Assembly: GCA_029962745.1 (NCBI GenBank)
Contig: CM057151.1
Span: 33,228,964-33,292,963, forward strand
Origin: Echinometra lucunter
Taxonomy: Eukaryota > Echinodermata > Echinoidea > Camarodonta > Echinometridae
DNA: 64,000 bases
Direction of reading: 5' to 3'
This document shows, piece by piece, positions 34,096 to 45,549 of the stretch (the stretch's first letter is position 1; each line of letters starts with the position of its first letter). The translations under genes were made by a program, and so were the position numbers. The notes beneath the pieces were generated by a model that was given only the letters and a program-made list of their open reading frames with translations, searched no databases and had not been told where the DNA came from.

Positions 34096-34358
34096 AGCCT
34101 GATCTACAGATTTTATTTAACAATATATTTAACAACACAAGCTTTGCAAGTTCTGTTTCATCCTCCTTTTTCATAGTGGTAAGTTAGATTTTCTTAATGA
34201 AATGAAAATCAATCAACATCCAGGAATATTTTGACGACCTAGTCAGAGGCGCAGATGGGGGGGGGGGTATCCGCCCCCTCCTCCCATTTTAAGGTGGACT
34301 CATATATGGGAGTACAAATATTTTGATGAATAGGTTAGTCATCCCCCCCCCCCCCCCA
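34096..34358. other. sequence between direct repeats, with G and C runs
   Basis: Contains G11 at about 34258-34268 and C15 at 34343-34357. No gene. Confidence 0.6.
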
Positions 34359-34452
34359 GGTTTGAGGACCTGTATATGCTAATAGACCTAGTCAAACAAC
34401 TAGAAAGGGATAAAACCGCAAGATGTTTCTGGTTTTCAGTGTTATGAACTTG
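34359..34452 (+). repeat. direct repeat, copy 2
   Basis: Second copy of the ~93-bp unit at 34003-34095, preceded by a C15 run. Confidence 0.9.
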
Positions 34453-35006
34453 ACGTACGTATACTTCACCAAGTGTACCCATGTCTAATGCTGCTGCAGC
34501 AGCAAAGGCATTTGACGTATCAAACTAATTTGACTACAATTATACACACAAAGAATCTGTTTAATTTGATCAGCCAAATTGATGAACAGACCTACATTTC
34601 TACATTTTCTTTTTTTTACAATTCACCCTGAGTTTCTCCTACCGGACAATTTTTATCTAATAATGGATAATGCAGGTTCAATTGCACCACATCAAAAATT
34701 CATCACTTGTGCATATTAGGTTAATATTGAATATCAATGTTGGAAACCAATACTAATCTACATGAATATTGAGAATAGTACTGGTAAGTACTTCAAGAAA
34801 TGTACATGTACCCACACATAATATTGGCCATATCATTTGTAATAATGTGCATACTGATGACTACAAACATTTTACTTGACATAAAAAGGCATCAAATCCA
34901 AATACTTTGCACCTCATAATATAACGTAAATTCATAATTTATTTTCAAAGTTTTCATGCTTGTTATGGGTGCTAAACTTTACATGTGTAACAAGAAATAT
35001 CACTAA

Positions 35007-35140
35007 AGGTGATTAATACCCCTGCCCCAATGTGTGTGCCAAATTTTATGAGCATTGCTGAAAAAATGAGGAAGTAGTTTGACCTGCAATATTTTCCTGA
35101 TTTATTACATTAATATGCCATTACCATGGCAATGCAGTTT
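35007..35140 (+). repeat. single unit of the ATACCCC / 160-bp repeat family
   Basis: Starts ATACCCCTGCC and continues into GAGCATTGCTGAAAAAATGAGGAAG and CCATTACCATGGCAA words, which match the tandem units at 36622-37146. Confidence 0.7.
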
Positions 35141-35712
35141 CAATTCATTTTGTATTTATTTCATTTCCAACAGAACAATGGCATTACAATATTATTACAG
35201 AAAATATATATGTACACATTCAATTTTTTTCTTGATAAGTATATGCAAGTACAATGTACGCATAAATGAATTATTGTAATTAATTATACTTTTTTTTCTT
35301 CTTTTTTTTAAAGTTCTGAATACAGTGTTTCTGAGGAAATGGGGGATCCACTGAAAAGCAATGCTTGTCATTTGTGGACCCCCAGAAAAAAAATAGATTG
35401 TTTCAAATTGGGCCTACAAAGACTTAGAACACAAAACAATAACTGAATACAGTGCTGATGCACACACATGAAACAACAGCAACAGGAGACAAACATGAAA
35501 TGAGGAAAGGGAACGAATAAGAGAAAGGAAAAGAGAAAAAGGAAAAAAGAAAAAGGGAAAGGGAAAAGTAGGATGAATCATGACCGAAAAAGGAGGTAGT
35601 TAAAAGTGATTCTGACAAAGATTATAAGACAAAGAAAATATTCAATTAATCGAGTACATGATGACCTAACTCATATAAATAGAAAATCAAGGTGATTACA
35701 AACTGTATCAGG

Positions 35713-36612
35713 TTATGACTGTATATTACTGTAAGATTTGAGTAAAAATATTTTAATTTTTTTTCTTAAAATTAAGAGATGGACTATTTCTAGTATCATC
35801 ACTTTAAAAATTCCAAATTCTAGGACCATTGTACATAAATGTTTTCTTCACTAATAGAGTTCTAAAGTGTGGTAAGTGAAATTTGTGAGAACGTCTTGTT
35901 GGGTAATCATGAAATGACTGATTTTGAGGGAACATGGCATCAAATATGGGTGATGTTCGCTATTCCGAAGGTTCATTATTCTGAAGGTTCGTTATTCCGA
36001 AACACGCAAATTGCCTATACCTAGATATTCGTTAGTCTGAAAATGAAAAAGGGTTTGTTAATCCGAACATTTGTGGCATTATTCCAAAGGTTCATTAGTC
36101 CGAAAATGAAATGAGGTTTGTTATTCCGAAGGTTATTTAATCCGAAAATGAAATAAGTTTTGTTAATCCGAAAATAAAATACGGTTCGTTTTTCCGAAGG
36201 TTGGATAGTCCAAAAATGAAAGAAGGTTCATTAGTCCCAAAATAACTTAGGAACTAACGAACCTTATTTCATTTTCGGACTAACAAACCTTCGGAATAAT
36301 GAACCTTATTCCATTTTCGCACAAACGAACCTTTGGAATAAACGAATCTTCAGAATAACGAACCTTTGTAATAACGAACTGTAACCTCAAATATGTGGGT
36401 GTGTCTTTCTACTGTAGTTATACATAAATTGTCCTAGGTGAAATAGATACAGGTCATGTATTTTTAGTAATCTGCTATCAACAAATAATGGGTCTGTGTG
36501 CAAGAGTACAACAAAATTGTAAATAATACAGAGAGACTTCTTTTGTAATAAAAGTAGTCTGTCTAGTAGAGTTTGGTGGGTATTGTCCCAAGCAAGTATC
36601 CCATAATTCAGG
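35713..36612 (-). pseudogene. LINE C ORF2 C-terminal region, split
   Basis: The minus strand reads YLNYGILAWDNTHQTLLDRL, then LLLQKKSLCIIYNF up to THPH, where an insertion starts. After it, FDAMFPQNQSFHDYPTRRSH and YNGPRIWNF lead to a stop at 35713-35715. The LQKK, YPTR and GPRIWN words are the conserved tail of CR1/L2/Jockey RT proteins, downstream of the polymerase domain. One base is lost near the junction, so the frame is broken independently of the insertion. The polymerase core is absent. Confidence 0.85.
35949..36386. mobile_element. 438-bp fold-back element, 9-bp TSD TCAAATATG
   Basis: Built almost wholly of the words TTCGTTATTCCGAAGG and TTAGTCCGAAAATGAAAT, forward in the left half and reverse-complemented in the right half. 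Ends GGTGATGTTCGCTATT and GGTTACAGTTCGTTATT (reverse complement). Flanked by TCAAATATG on both sides (35940-35948, 36387-36395). The 9-bp TSD suggests a Mutator-like or fold-back transposon. Confidence 0.88.
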
Positions 36613-36621
36613 TATGGTAAA

Positions 36622-37146
36622 AATTAAAGATTTCTGACACATTCAGAAAATATGCCTTGCACATCTTCATTTCAAGACTTAATGTGTGTGGAGGATTTCA
36701 TGAGCACTGCTCGAAAAATGAGGAAGCGGTTCAGTCCACAAGATTTTCACCCAATTTATTGCAATAATATGCCATTACCATGGCAACCTAATTTCTGACA
36801 CATTAAAAATATGTCTTGCACATCTCCATCCAAACGACTGATGTGTGTGCTGAATTTCATGAGCACTGCTCAAAAAATGAGGAAGTAGTTTGATCCGAAA
36901 GAGTTTCCCCTGATTTTTTTCAATATGCTGTTAACATGGCAATGCAGTTTCCGACATATTAAAAAAAATGTGTCTTGCATATCTTCATCCCAAGACCAGT
37001 GTATGTTTGCCAAATTTCATGAGCACTGCTCGAAAAATGAGGAAGTAGTTCGATCTGCATGATTTGCAACGGATCAACCGCCTGACCGCCCGACCATACG
37101 CTGATTCCTATATACCCCCTTCAAACTTCATTTGGCGGGGGTATAA
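36622..37146 (+). repeat. tandem ~160-bp repeat ending GGCGGGGGTAT
   Basis: GAGCACTGCTC-AAAAATGAGGAAG anchors recur at 36702, 36861 and 37021 (periods 159 and 160). The array ends TTTGGCGGGGGTATAAAAAC, whose reverse complement ATACCCCCGCC matches the start of the related unit at 35007. Confidence 0.85.
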
Positions 37147-37489
37147 AAACCATTTCATTTGGACGGATTCTCACTGATTCACTCCACACAGAAGTGGATC
37201 ACTGGTTGCAAGCAGAAACACGTTTTTTTAGCATGCCACTGGTGCAAATAGGGGATTCTTTCCAGTGTGTACACAATCAACATCTGGTAGCTTATTTCAC
37301 AAGATGCCATTCCTTTTTGTTTTATTCTTGAGACTGAAAATCTATTGTGAAAAAATTGACAGAAGCAGCACTCTATTTCTTCACTACTCCCTGTTGAACA
37401 GATGTATCTTTCACCTAGAACTGTAGCCTTTAAACCAAACAGAAGTTCACTAAACACAGCAACCTATGAATTAACCTGAAGCAAGTAGT
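37147..37489. other. spacer with a weak exon candidate
   Basis: A 49-nt minus-strand segment (37415-37463) is open in one frame only (VAVFSELLFGLKATVL) between TTCATAG and GTGAAAG. The acceptor tract is poor; not annotated as a gene. Confidence 0.3.
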
Positions 37490-38820
37490 CATCCCACGAG
37501 CTAGATGCCCACGAGTCATATGGCCAGTGAGACAGAAGCCCCACAAGCTAGACACTAAGTAAAATGGCCCATGAGCTAGACACTTAGTAAAACAGGCCTA
37601 CAACCTAGACACTACTAAAAACAGGTCCATGAGCTGGACACTAAGCAAAGCAGGCCAAGCTTGACAATAGGTGCTTTCACACCTACCCAATCAGGAAAAA
37701 TACCTGGTGTTTTCAGATCGGGGATTCTACCCCGATCAGAAAATAACAGGTATTTTGCCAGTGTGAAACCAAATTACGCGTAATATCCCCGTAAATTAGT
37801 AGGTACTTTCTAAAAACTACGAGTGCTTTCTCCAAGGTTGCGGGGATTTTTGTAATGTGAAAGCAAATTACGAGAACTTCTATTCCATCAAGCACTGGCG
37901 CACGAACCGTGTACTGTACTGTGTGTACGTATTGGACGTCGTTATCGTTTGTGTACCCGCACATTCTGGATTTGAGATTTATATTGTCTATTTCTAGCTA
38001 TGTTGTTGTTTTAGTAAAGTTCTGTTCCCCTTTCGTGTTTTTTATTTATGATTTATTCTGATATATCGATACGGTAGTATGTCATCCTATGATCATCGCT
38101 GATAGTGATGTGGAGGGAGGAGGAGGTGTACACGGCAGTGCCCTCCTCCAGCCAAAGAAATAGGACTATCTACGATATGCTCGCTGCAAGACTTGCCAGC
38201 CTCGGGTTAGAGGATACCTCTCGAAATGAAAAATAAACTGAAAGTTCTAAAGAGAGGTTATCAGACTGCAAGTGTACATCAATATGTAGAGACGTATCGA
38301 TGATCGCATCGAGCTAACTAGCTAGCGCTATCAAGAGCTGAGCTAGCTGAGCGAATTTAAAAGTGCGAGCCTCGTCTGTCTGCAAAATAAATCGTTCTGC
38401 GCATGCTCGTAACTTCGAGAACTTACCCCGAAGAAGTCTGGCTTCGGGTAGGTGTGAAAGCGCGGAACAATTATCGTTTTTGGGGGGGCCTTAACAAGTT
38501 CTCGTAATTTACAGGTATTTTTCCTGATCGGGTGGGTGTGAAAGCGCCTAATGAGTACAGTAGGCCTTGTCCACGTAGTGTCTAGCTTGGCCTTGTTTGC
38601 CTAGTGTCTAGCTTGTGGGCCATGTCCATGTAGTGTCAAACACATGGGCCTATTTTACCTAGTGTGTAGCTCGTGGGCCTTATTCACTTGGTGTCTAGCT
38701 CATGGGCCTTATAACTCGTCGGTTGTATATCTCATGGGCTGTATGGCTCATTGGCTGTCAAGCTCAGGGGCCCTACAACTTGTGGCCCGTATGACTCGTG
38801 GGTGTCTAGCTCATGGGCTG
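37490..38820. mobile_element. palindromic CACGAGCTAGACAC element, split by a MITE
   Basis: The left arm (37490-37668) is made of CACGAGCTAGACACTAAGTA-type words; the right arm (38550-38820) of their reverse complements (AGTGTCTAGCTCATGGGC). A second, unsplit copy is at 46683-47012. The arms are separated by the 881-bp MITE at 37669-38549. Confidence 0.85.
37669..38549. mobile_element. 881-bp MITE, TIR AGGYGCTTTCACACCYACCC, TSD AAT
   Basis: The left end AGGTGCTTTCACACCTACCC continues AATCAGGAAAAATACCTG; the right end in reverse complement reads AGGCGCTTTCACACCCACCC then GATCAGGAAAAATACCTG. AAT flanks both sides (37666-37668, 38550-38552). Subterminal repeats of CGAGAACTT and TTTCACACC occur. 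3-bp TSDs are typical of Harbinger-like elements, but the trinucleotide is not the usual TWA. Confidence 0.85.
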
Positions 38821-38987
38821 TACCCAAGCAAGTTATATGTACATTAAACATCATTTAGCTCATTCAGCAATTAACTTTTAAGGTACAATACACGAAAATC
38901 ATGTGGCATCATTACACTTAGTTTATGCTGGAAAGCAGGGGTTTGTGGACAAGCTTAAGGTAAATTTCACTGTCCACAAATAAAAAG
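38821..38987. other. short spacer
   Basis: No recognised feature. Confidence 0.4.
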
Positions 38988-39078
38988 TGATAGACTTCAC
39001 TATGAAGGCAATGGCTAACTTTGTGAGCAGCTGATTTTAAAAAATCTCAAACTAAGATGAAACATGTGTATGAGTACT

Positions 39079-40672
39079 CAGTCAGATCGCAACGCGTTGC
39101 AAAAATGCTTATTTTACAAAACCTGTATGCGAGTCCAAATGTAATTTATGAATATTCATGAGAAGGACGTGGTAGAGAAACTGTCAATTACTTCGCTATC
39201 TCCTAACGGATTTTGACGATTTCAATTCTACATGTAAATTGAAGAAGAAGAATAATTCTACCTATTTTAGCTTATACTTTCACAATGTCATCAAGAAAAC
39301 TTTTTTAAATGAATAAACCATTCATGGAAGTAAATCAAATCTGTAAGGTATACCAAACAGAGTGAAAAATATTGGAAATATATTTTGCTGCAAAGCATTT
39401 TTCAGCTCAATAGAATCGCGATATTATACTCTTCCAGATCTCACTGAAATTCTGGGCCGGTATTCAATTCAATACTTGGATTAAGTAAAACTTTTACTAA
39501 ATATTTTACTTGGCTAAGAAATTTGCTCAAATCATATTCAATTCAATACTTTGAATTTTACTTTAGTAAGCCAACTTTAAGCCAAAATCCTTACTGATAT
39601 GCACTGTGACATGATATTTTCAATGCGCAATTAACATGTCACATCAAAAACGCTCCAATAAACTATGATATAATTCTGCGCAGCTCATGATGACTGTGTA
39701 TAAAAACCTATGCCTGCCAGTCAAGGCCTCGAAAATAATTGGCTTAAGTCTCCTACGTAGGTGTCTTAGATTTAGAGTAAAATACTTAGCCAAAATACTG
39801 AATTGAATACCAAATTTTGCTAAGTATTTTATCTAAGTAAAAAGCTAAGACAAATACTCATATTTCTGACTTAAGTATTGAATTGAATACCGGCCCTGAT
39901 GATTTAGCTTTTAATCGGGTCAGAAGCGAGGCAAAATCAAGCATGATACAGCTTTTTCTGGAGCAAAGTAAACATTTTACTGAACGTGATTGGTGCAAGG
40001 ACTATGCCACTAGTCCCTGATTGGTCCGTTCCACAATCACATCATGCGCATCCCTGATCCTCAGGCTTGGCACTTGTCATTGCGCCGTCACCAAAGCGCC
40101 TCAGCTAGGCAGTTCAAACAGCAGTGGCGCACAACCAGTGTGCTAGGCCGTTGCACCTGGGCTTAAGCTTGAAGCGCGATTACCGCTCGAGTGGCTTTCT
40201 CCACAAAAATTGGCTTACGTGAACCTTTATTTTCTTCCTCTAATACAGTTTGCTGCAAATGAGTTTTGAATTCACTGTCAGTGCCAAATATCAAACTCCA
40301 CAATCATTCATTTCACTTACATTTTAATACTTTAACTGAGTCAGGAGCGAGGACGAAGTAAACAAGGGATAAAATGAGCCTAAGAAATAACAAAAATTCC
40401 ATCAGATTTGAACGAAATAAAAAGTATCTAAATCTGAACAAAAACAGTAAACCTTTATATCAAACTAAAAAGCAAAATGTCAATAAGAAGGACAACTACA
40501 ATAACTGAACAGATTTAGCAGCGTTCTCGACTCAGAAAAAATTTCCTGACCCCTTGCACATGTCTAAAACTCTCATTAAATCTCGCGAGCACGAAATTAA
40601 ATTTTCAGTGAACGAGAATCTACGTAAAATGTGCTGATTTGCCTCATTAACTTACGCGCGGCGGTCTGACTG
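39079..40672. mobile_element. 1594-bp TIR element CAGTCAGAYCGC
   Basis: Left CAGTCAGATCGC and right (reverse complement) CAGTCAGACCGC match at 11 of 12. Its extent is confirmed because the short copy at 31 kb is continuous across this point. TSD not clear. It carries the MITE at 39455-39895. Confidence 0.75.
39455..39895. mobile_element. 441-bp MITE, perfect 23-bp TIR, TSD CTG
   Basis: Begins GGCCGGTATTCAATTCAATA-CTT and ends with its exact reverse complement; CTG flanks both sides (39452-39454, 39896-39898). Internal words AAGTATTTTACTTAG and TTAGCCAAAAT repeat in both orientations. Harbinger-like by its 3-bp TSD. A related terminus is at 658. Confidence 0.92.
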
Positions 40673-41710
40673 TTCTTGTATTTGTACTCAGGAGGCCTGA
40701 AACCAACCATAATTTGAAATGAAAAACTGTTAATAAGAAGGAAATGCCGATTTCATTAGTTTTGGTCTAATGAGACAAATAACTAGAGGAGCATTTTCAA
40801 CCAGTTCAAAAAAACCATTGTCTGCACCTCTCTCCCTGTACTATACATGATATGCATACACACACATACACACACCACCGTACTATACATAATATGCATA
40901 GTTGCATACACACACACATACACTGTTCAGTGAACTCAGTGCACATGCATGCTCCTTATGCACGTATGCGCGCCTCTCATTGCCCCTGTGGCATCTTTGT
41001 GATCGCCGACATGTTTGCAAAATGTGCGTGCATAAACCATATGATGGCGTCATCACACTAGCTCTGATTTATTGTCGATCGTTGCTATGCGCGGTTGCTA
41101 ACGTGTTTTTCGAAGACAAACGTAGACTATTGATGCAAATATCAAAACTTTGGGAGCCTCTCTTGTCTCATTTCCTTGATATCCTGTTTCTAAATATTGT
41201 TTTCTAGCGGTAGTCAGAGGTTCTGATGTATGACTTTGTTCTGAATTGCAAATATAAAGCCATTTCCTAAACTGCCTCACGTAACTAAAATTTGCCATTC
41301 ACGATCTTTATTGCCTTTACCACTCTACAACAAGACCCTTCATTTTCGCATTTTCTTCAAAAAGTTCAGTTTTTCATGGAATTTAAAACCTTGTCACCCA
41401 CAGTTTGAGGTTTATTTTGGTTTAAAAATTTGGTTTTGTAAAGTCTCAATTTGATTTGTTATCAAGACACCCACTTCAAATCAATGCTTTTGTGTGCTGT
41501 GTGGACCGAGTCGCCCGGAGAAGCCTATTGAATTTGTGTACAATTTGCCTGTGTGACGTCATTGCGTGAGTGACAAAAATTGGAGGGCAGGCCACAGGGG
41601 CTAGGGCTTGTGCGTTTGTTGCCATTTCCTTTCTATTTTAAAATCAATATTAATATTTGATAGTTAATACACAATTTACACAAATACAGTTAGCATCCAG
41701 ACTATTCTCA

Positions 41711-41748
41711 TTTTTTTTTTTTTTTTTTTTTTTGGGGGGGGGGGGGGG
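41711..41748. repeat. T(n) followed by G(n) homopolymer
   Basis: About 23 T directly followed by about 14 G. Confidence 0.95.
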
Positions 41749-41965
41749 TGTTTAGTGTAAGTTTTGTTGAACAAAAAATATAAATTAATCAGATGCTCAT
41801 GTGCCCAGCCCCTTGTAATCCTCTCTCCGTCCCCTCCCAAATTATCCATTCCTAAAAAAAAAAGAAAAAATAGATTAAAAGTAATAATGAAAAACAATAA
41901 AAGGCCCACATGCCTGCGCAGCCAGATCAAGGAGGACCTTTTGAGGGCTAAATATATTTTTATCC

Positions 41966-42433
41966 ACTTTTTTAACGCAAGTCTTAGTTCGAGGTAATTA
42001 TTTGTTACAAATGAATTGCCAGCTAATATTTAATTTATTGCTTGCTTGTTTCGGTTTTTTATTCACCTTTATATACCTCTTAATCAGGGCAGGGGCAGGG
42101 TTGCTGTTAATTTTAAAATGGATTTGGCCCTTTGTGGCTACGCCACAGGGTAATTTGGGGGCACTCGGGATCGAACCGGGTTGATTTATTTATTTTTTTT
42201 CCAGTTACTCCGACACTTTTTAACGTAAATCTTAGTTGGAGGTAATTATTTGTGACAAATGAATTGTCAGCTAATATTTAATTCATTGCTTGTTTGTTTC
42301 TGTTTTTTATTCACCTTTATATACCTGTTAATCACGGCAGGGGCAGGGTTGCTGTTAATTTTAAAATAAATCTGGCCCTTTGTGGCTACGCCACAGGGTA
42401 ATTTGAGGGCACTCGGGAACCGGGTCGATATCC
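41966..42433 (+). repeat. two-copy tandem duplication, 249-bp period
   Basis: AACGCAAGTCTTAGTTCGAG at 41973 is repeated as AACGTAAATCTTAGTTGGAG at 42222. Each copy ends with the small hairpin TGTGGC-TAC-GCCACA and a C/G-rich ACTCGGGA...CCGGGT tail. In copy 1 this reads, on the minus strand, GGTTCGATCCC, a polymerase III box B match, but no box A was found. Confidence 0.85.
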
Positions 42434-42810
42434 AGCCCTTGACCTTGCTTTAAGTCCGGTGTTCCAAAAGTTTGCAATGGGTTGTGTTTGAATTCTTTGA
42501 TTCTTAATCTAAGTTGCCAATTTCCCTTCTACATATTTGCATTCCTATACACACATACATGTACTATAATACATGAAGTATATGGACCTTCTCATTTCAT
42601 TTTCACTCCGAATGTGTTCAGGAAATACCTAAATAACAGCTTCAAAACCAAATGACGGAGTAAAAAAGCCAATGATTCTGATAGATATAACCTTCAGTAA
42701 TTTCTGATTCAATGCTTAAGGTATGTTTATCATTCAGTATATTTTTAATATTTTTTTCAAACCAATCCACTCAACAAAATCAAATAACATGCGCATATCA
42801 TTGCATGCAG

Positions 42811-42917
42811 GACCGGACAACTCGCCTAAACCCAGCCCGCTGGATACAGTTAAAAGGCCGATGGCGCACCGTACGAAATCGCCTTCTGCTGCTTATCATC
42901 AGGATTCATCAGTCTGA
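42811..42917 (+). CDS. candidate 3'-terminal coding exon, unidentified
   Basis: After ATTGCATGCAG the sequence is open as PDNSPKPSPLDTVKRPMAHR continuing TKSPSAAYHQDSSV to a TGA at 42915-42917. A canonical AATAAA follows at 42989. Serine/proline-rich with S-P dipeptides and noticeably more GC-rich than its AT-rich surroundings, as in a regulatory protein tail. The acceptor's pyrimidine tract is weak and no upstream exon is visible. It lies inside a repeat, so it may be transposon sequence. Treat as tentative. Confidence 0.3.
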
Positions 42918-43725
42918 TTTTAATTTGGGAAACATTCGAGTACGATCGTTACAATATTTTTCCAGTAAGATAAGTTCTTCTTCCTTAGAATAAAACACAA
43001 CAAAAAGAATTCCGTAGAGCTATATCATCCTATTACGTAACAAAGCCACCTTACTATAAATTTGAGCCGAAATGAGTAAAATTAGCTCAATTTTATGCAG
43101 TATTTTCGGGATGAAACCAAATTGAGACTTGACAGCACTAGGTGAATTGTCTAGAGTCATCCTCGAACATCACAAGTAAAAGTACCCCTACGTCTAAAAA
43201 ACTTAAACTTAACTAATATAACATTTTTACCAAACCCTTAATTTTTTATGATGTAAATTGTATTTTTAAGGGTGTAAAACATGTCACAGTAAAAAAAATA
43301 AGGTATTTTTTTATTGATAAAACACCACTTATTGGAAAGAGTATGATATGAAGGGTACATCATGCATATTCATCACAAAGGACAAAAGAAGAGGTTTGAT
43401 TGGTATAAGATCGAAATATTGGTTTTGCATGAACATGAAAAGAGCTCTCGATCCACACAAAAAGTGATTTTGGAGCTGAAAATGGCTGCGCCCACATAAA
43501 TCCGCGAAGGCGCATACGTATATGTCCAGTCTGTGCAACCGACCATTATATTTTCTTCAAACATTGGTTTACATTTTTCATATTTAAAAATACTTTCCGT
43601 CGATATTATACTTTGAAACTTTCAGACTGGTATTTTTAAACTATAACTCTTGTGTTTATACCATTGTCAAGTAGCAAAATGATATTTTTTTTAATTCTCA
43701 CCATGTTAGCCTTTTACTTTAAGTA

Positions 43726-44593
43726 CTTCAAGACAACCCTATGTAAGGTATTATGGCTTTTACTAAACACTTGCATCACAGCTGAAAACACTCCTGGCAT
43801 GCCGGGTATGGGGCACCAATTGTCAACTAAGTTATTTGGTTCAAAACTGCACAATTTAGTGTCAAAAGTTCACTCAAAACTCTATTTCTTTATAGAATTC
43901 ATGAACAGTGAACCATTTCGTTACAAAATTAAGTGCAACAGACAAACCTCCTACCAATATGAATAAACAGACAGGATTTATAATTTTGATCTCTCATTAA
44001 GCCTGCTATAATAACTTTGCCGGGGCCACTTGACTTTGTTTCGTCACAAACACTTTGTGCATAGCAGAGGGCGGGAGGATCAGTTTGCCAGAATATGCTT
44101 GTGGGCATGGCTATGAGGGTTTTGGTTTTACTGTACACTGACTGTAGTTTTGAACCGAATAACCTAGTTAACACTTGGCGCACCATACCCAGCAAGCCGC
44201 GACCCGAGTGTTTTCCAACGCGACGCAACTCGAGCGTTTAGTAATAGCAGGTATTATCACCACTCAATGAAAAAGTGATTCAACTTGTACTGGACTTCAT
44301 CTCCTTTGTCACTTGGGTAACAAACCCTAACCCCAATGTAAGTCGAACAATGTTTGTCATTTCATCAGAGAGCAGTCATTAATGGGACAATACATGGTTT
44401 CCTTATTTTTTTATCTGAAATTCAAATCACTACTTGGGATGCTGCAAAACTACGTATGAAAGGGGATCAAAGACTTTCTGTGGGGAAACCTACATGTACA
44501 TGTACCTCTACAGTGCGTATCAATAAAAACCTTACACTTTTGAAAAATCTGTCATAATTGATTTTTTTATTGATACACCCTGTAGAGTACACT
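43726..44593. other. gene-free spacer
   Basis: Contains two dispersed words, TTAGTTATTTGGTTCAAAACTG-like (43830) and its inverted counterpart near 44150, hinting at a further inverted repeat. No gene. Confidence 0.4.
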
Positions 44594-44797
44594 GAAGGTG
44601 CAATAGTTCAGTTTGTAGAGTAGTGGTTTCATAATCTGGTGACCCGGGTTCGAAACTGCATGGATCCCTCTGATAAGGCATTAATCCTCATTACCAGGTC
44701 CCTCAGAAAGGACTTAAGCCTTCGCTCCTCTGGTTTCTAAGTTTACAAGCATTCATGCTTTCTTAGCAGTCAGGTAAAAAAAACCAAACCAAGCCAA
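44594..44797 (+). repeat. tRNA-derived SINE, copy 2
   Basis: Head GGTGCAATAGTTCAGTTTGT AGAGTAGTGGTTTCATAA, then GGGTTCGAAACT (box B). The body has CTCATTACCAGGTCCCTCAG and GGACTTAAGCC. The tail hairpin AAGCAT-TC-ATGCTT is followed by TCTTAGCAGTCAGG and an AACCAAACCAA end. Same family as the minus-strand copy at 33026-33238, with box A more degraded here. Confidence 0.88.
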
Positions 44798-45541
44798 AGA
44801 CTGGAGAAGGGTACTGTTGACTGTAGACATGTTTAAAGATGCTAGGTCGTGGAATTTGACACCATGGGTGCTTACCCAGTAACAGGTGTTGTCCATCACT
44901 GTGAGTTTTATGACCAACAGACCTTATGTAATGCTCTGTATATTTCATCCTTTCCCCATATGGCAAAGTCATTATCTCACTTTCCCTGGCCCAAGAATGC
45001 CCGAAGCAGGCCGAAGAATGTTTGTGGTGGGACAGCTTGTTTTGCTGTGCTCCAGAAATGTAGCTCTATTACAGGTATTTCCAGTGCTTTTCACAAAGTC
45101 TGGTGTCAGCAAATTATGATCCATTCCCCATGAAAGCCCATGACCTAGCGTCTTTAAATGAGGCACTGGACATGAACAAACCCAATCCCCTACATACATT
45201 AACTGTAGAACAAAATATACTAAAAGTACAAGTATGGTGAAATTCACCCCCTACTTTGTTTACTATACTCTAGACCAAAAGGGAGTAAGCAGGTAGTTTT
45301 CAAAAGGTCAAGGTACCAAAACATTTAGACAGAGCAGTTAGCCTGCTTCCGTAACTACATGTACATCTACAGTAATATAACAGGACCTGACTGAATAATA
45401 AAATGTGGCAGATACTAGAATCAATATTAAAAAACACCCTAAAATCTTCTAGGATTATTCATTGTGAAAGTGTCATACCCTTCCCGTCTCTTTGATGTAT
45501 TTCAAAGTATTTACTATAGCCCTGCCTTAAGGTTATAGTTT
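44798..45541. other. unassigned spacer
   Basis: A plus-strand segment 44995-45074 (MPEAGRRMFVVGQ...) precedes a CAG|GTATTT donor, but the opposite strand is equally open and no start can be fixed. Left unannotated. Confidence 0.3.
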
Positions 45542-45549
45542 GGGTAGGC

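Larger units (their letters stand above)
35285..36612 (-). mobile_element. LINE C (CR1/L2-like), 5'-truncated, carrying a fold-back insertion
   Basis: C-terminal ORF2 sequence (36612-35713) plus a ~430-bp 3' UTR ending near the A/G-rich sequence at 35285-35310. The UTR contains CCAC...AAGCA-T-TGCTT...AGTGG, the same hairpin architecture as LINE B, LINE D and the SINE. An inserted fold-back element occupies 35949-36386. Confidence 0.8.
40801..43439. other. unassigned interior of the long repeat
   Basis: Contains (CA)n-rich sequence at 40855-40925, a CRE-like TGACGTCA at 41556-41563, a T/G homopolymer pair at 41711-41748, the tandem duplication at 41966-42433 and a terminal-exon candidate at 42811. 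Confidence 0.5.
38988..43725 (+). mobile_element. ~4.7-kb long form of the 31083-31600 repeat, with nested insertions
   Basis: Three blocks (38988-39078, 40673-about 40800, about 43440-43725) are collinear with the reverse complement of the short form at 31083-31600. Between blocks 1 and 2 lies a 1594-bp TIR element; between blocks 2 and 3 is about 2.6 kb of extra sequence with a tandem duplication. Either the short form is an internal deletion product or the long form has gained sequence. Outer ends are approximate. Confidence 0.6.

Noticed and set aside
37415..37463. 49-nt minus-strand exon candidate (VAVFSELLFGLKATVL)
   Set aside because: Poor pyrimidine tract, too short to judge.
44849..45247. 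Overlapping open frames on both strands with a possible donor at 45074
   Set aside because: Both strands equally plausible; no acceptor or homology to choose between them.
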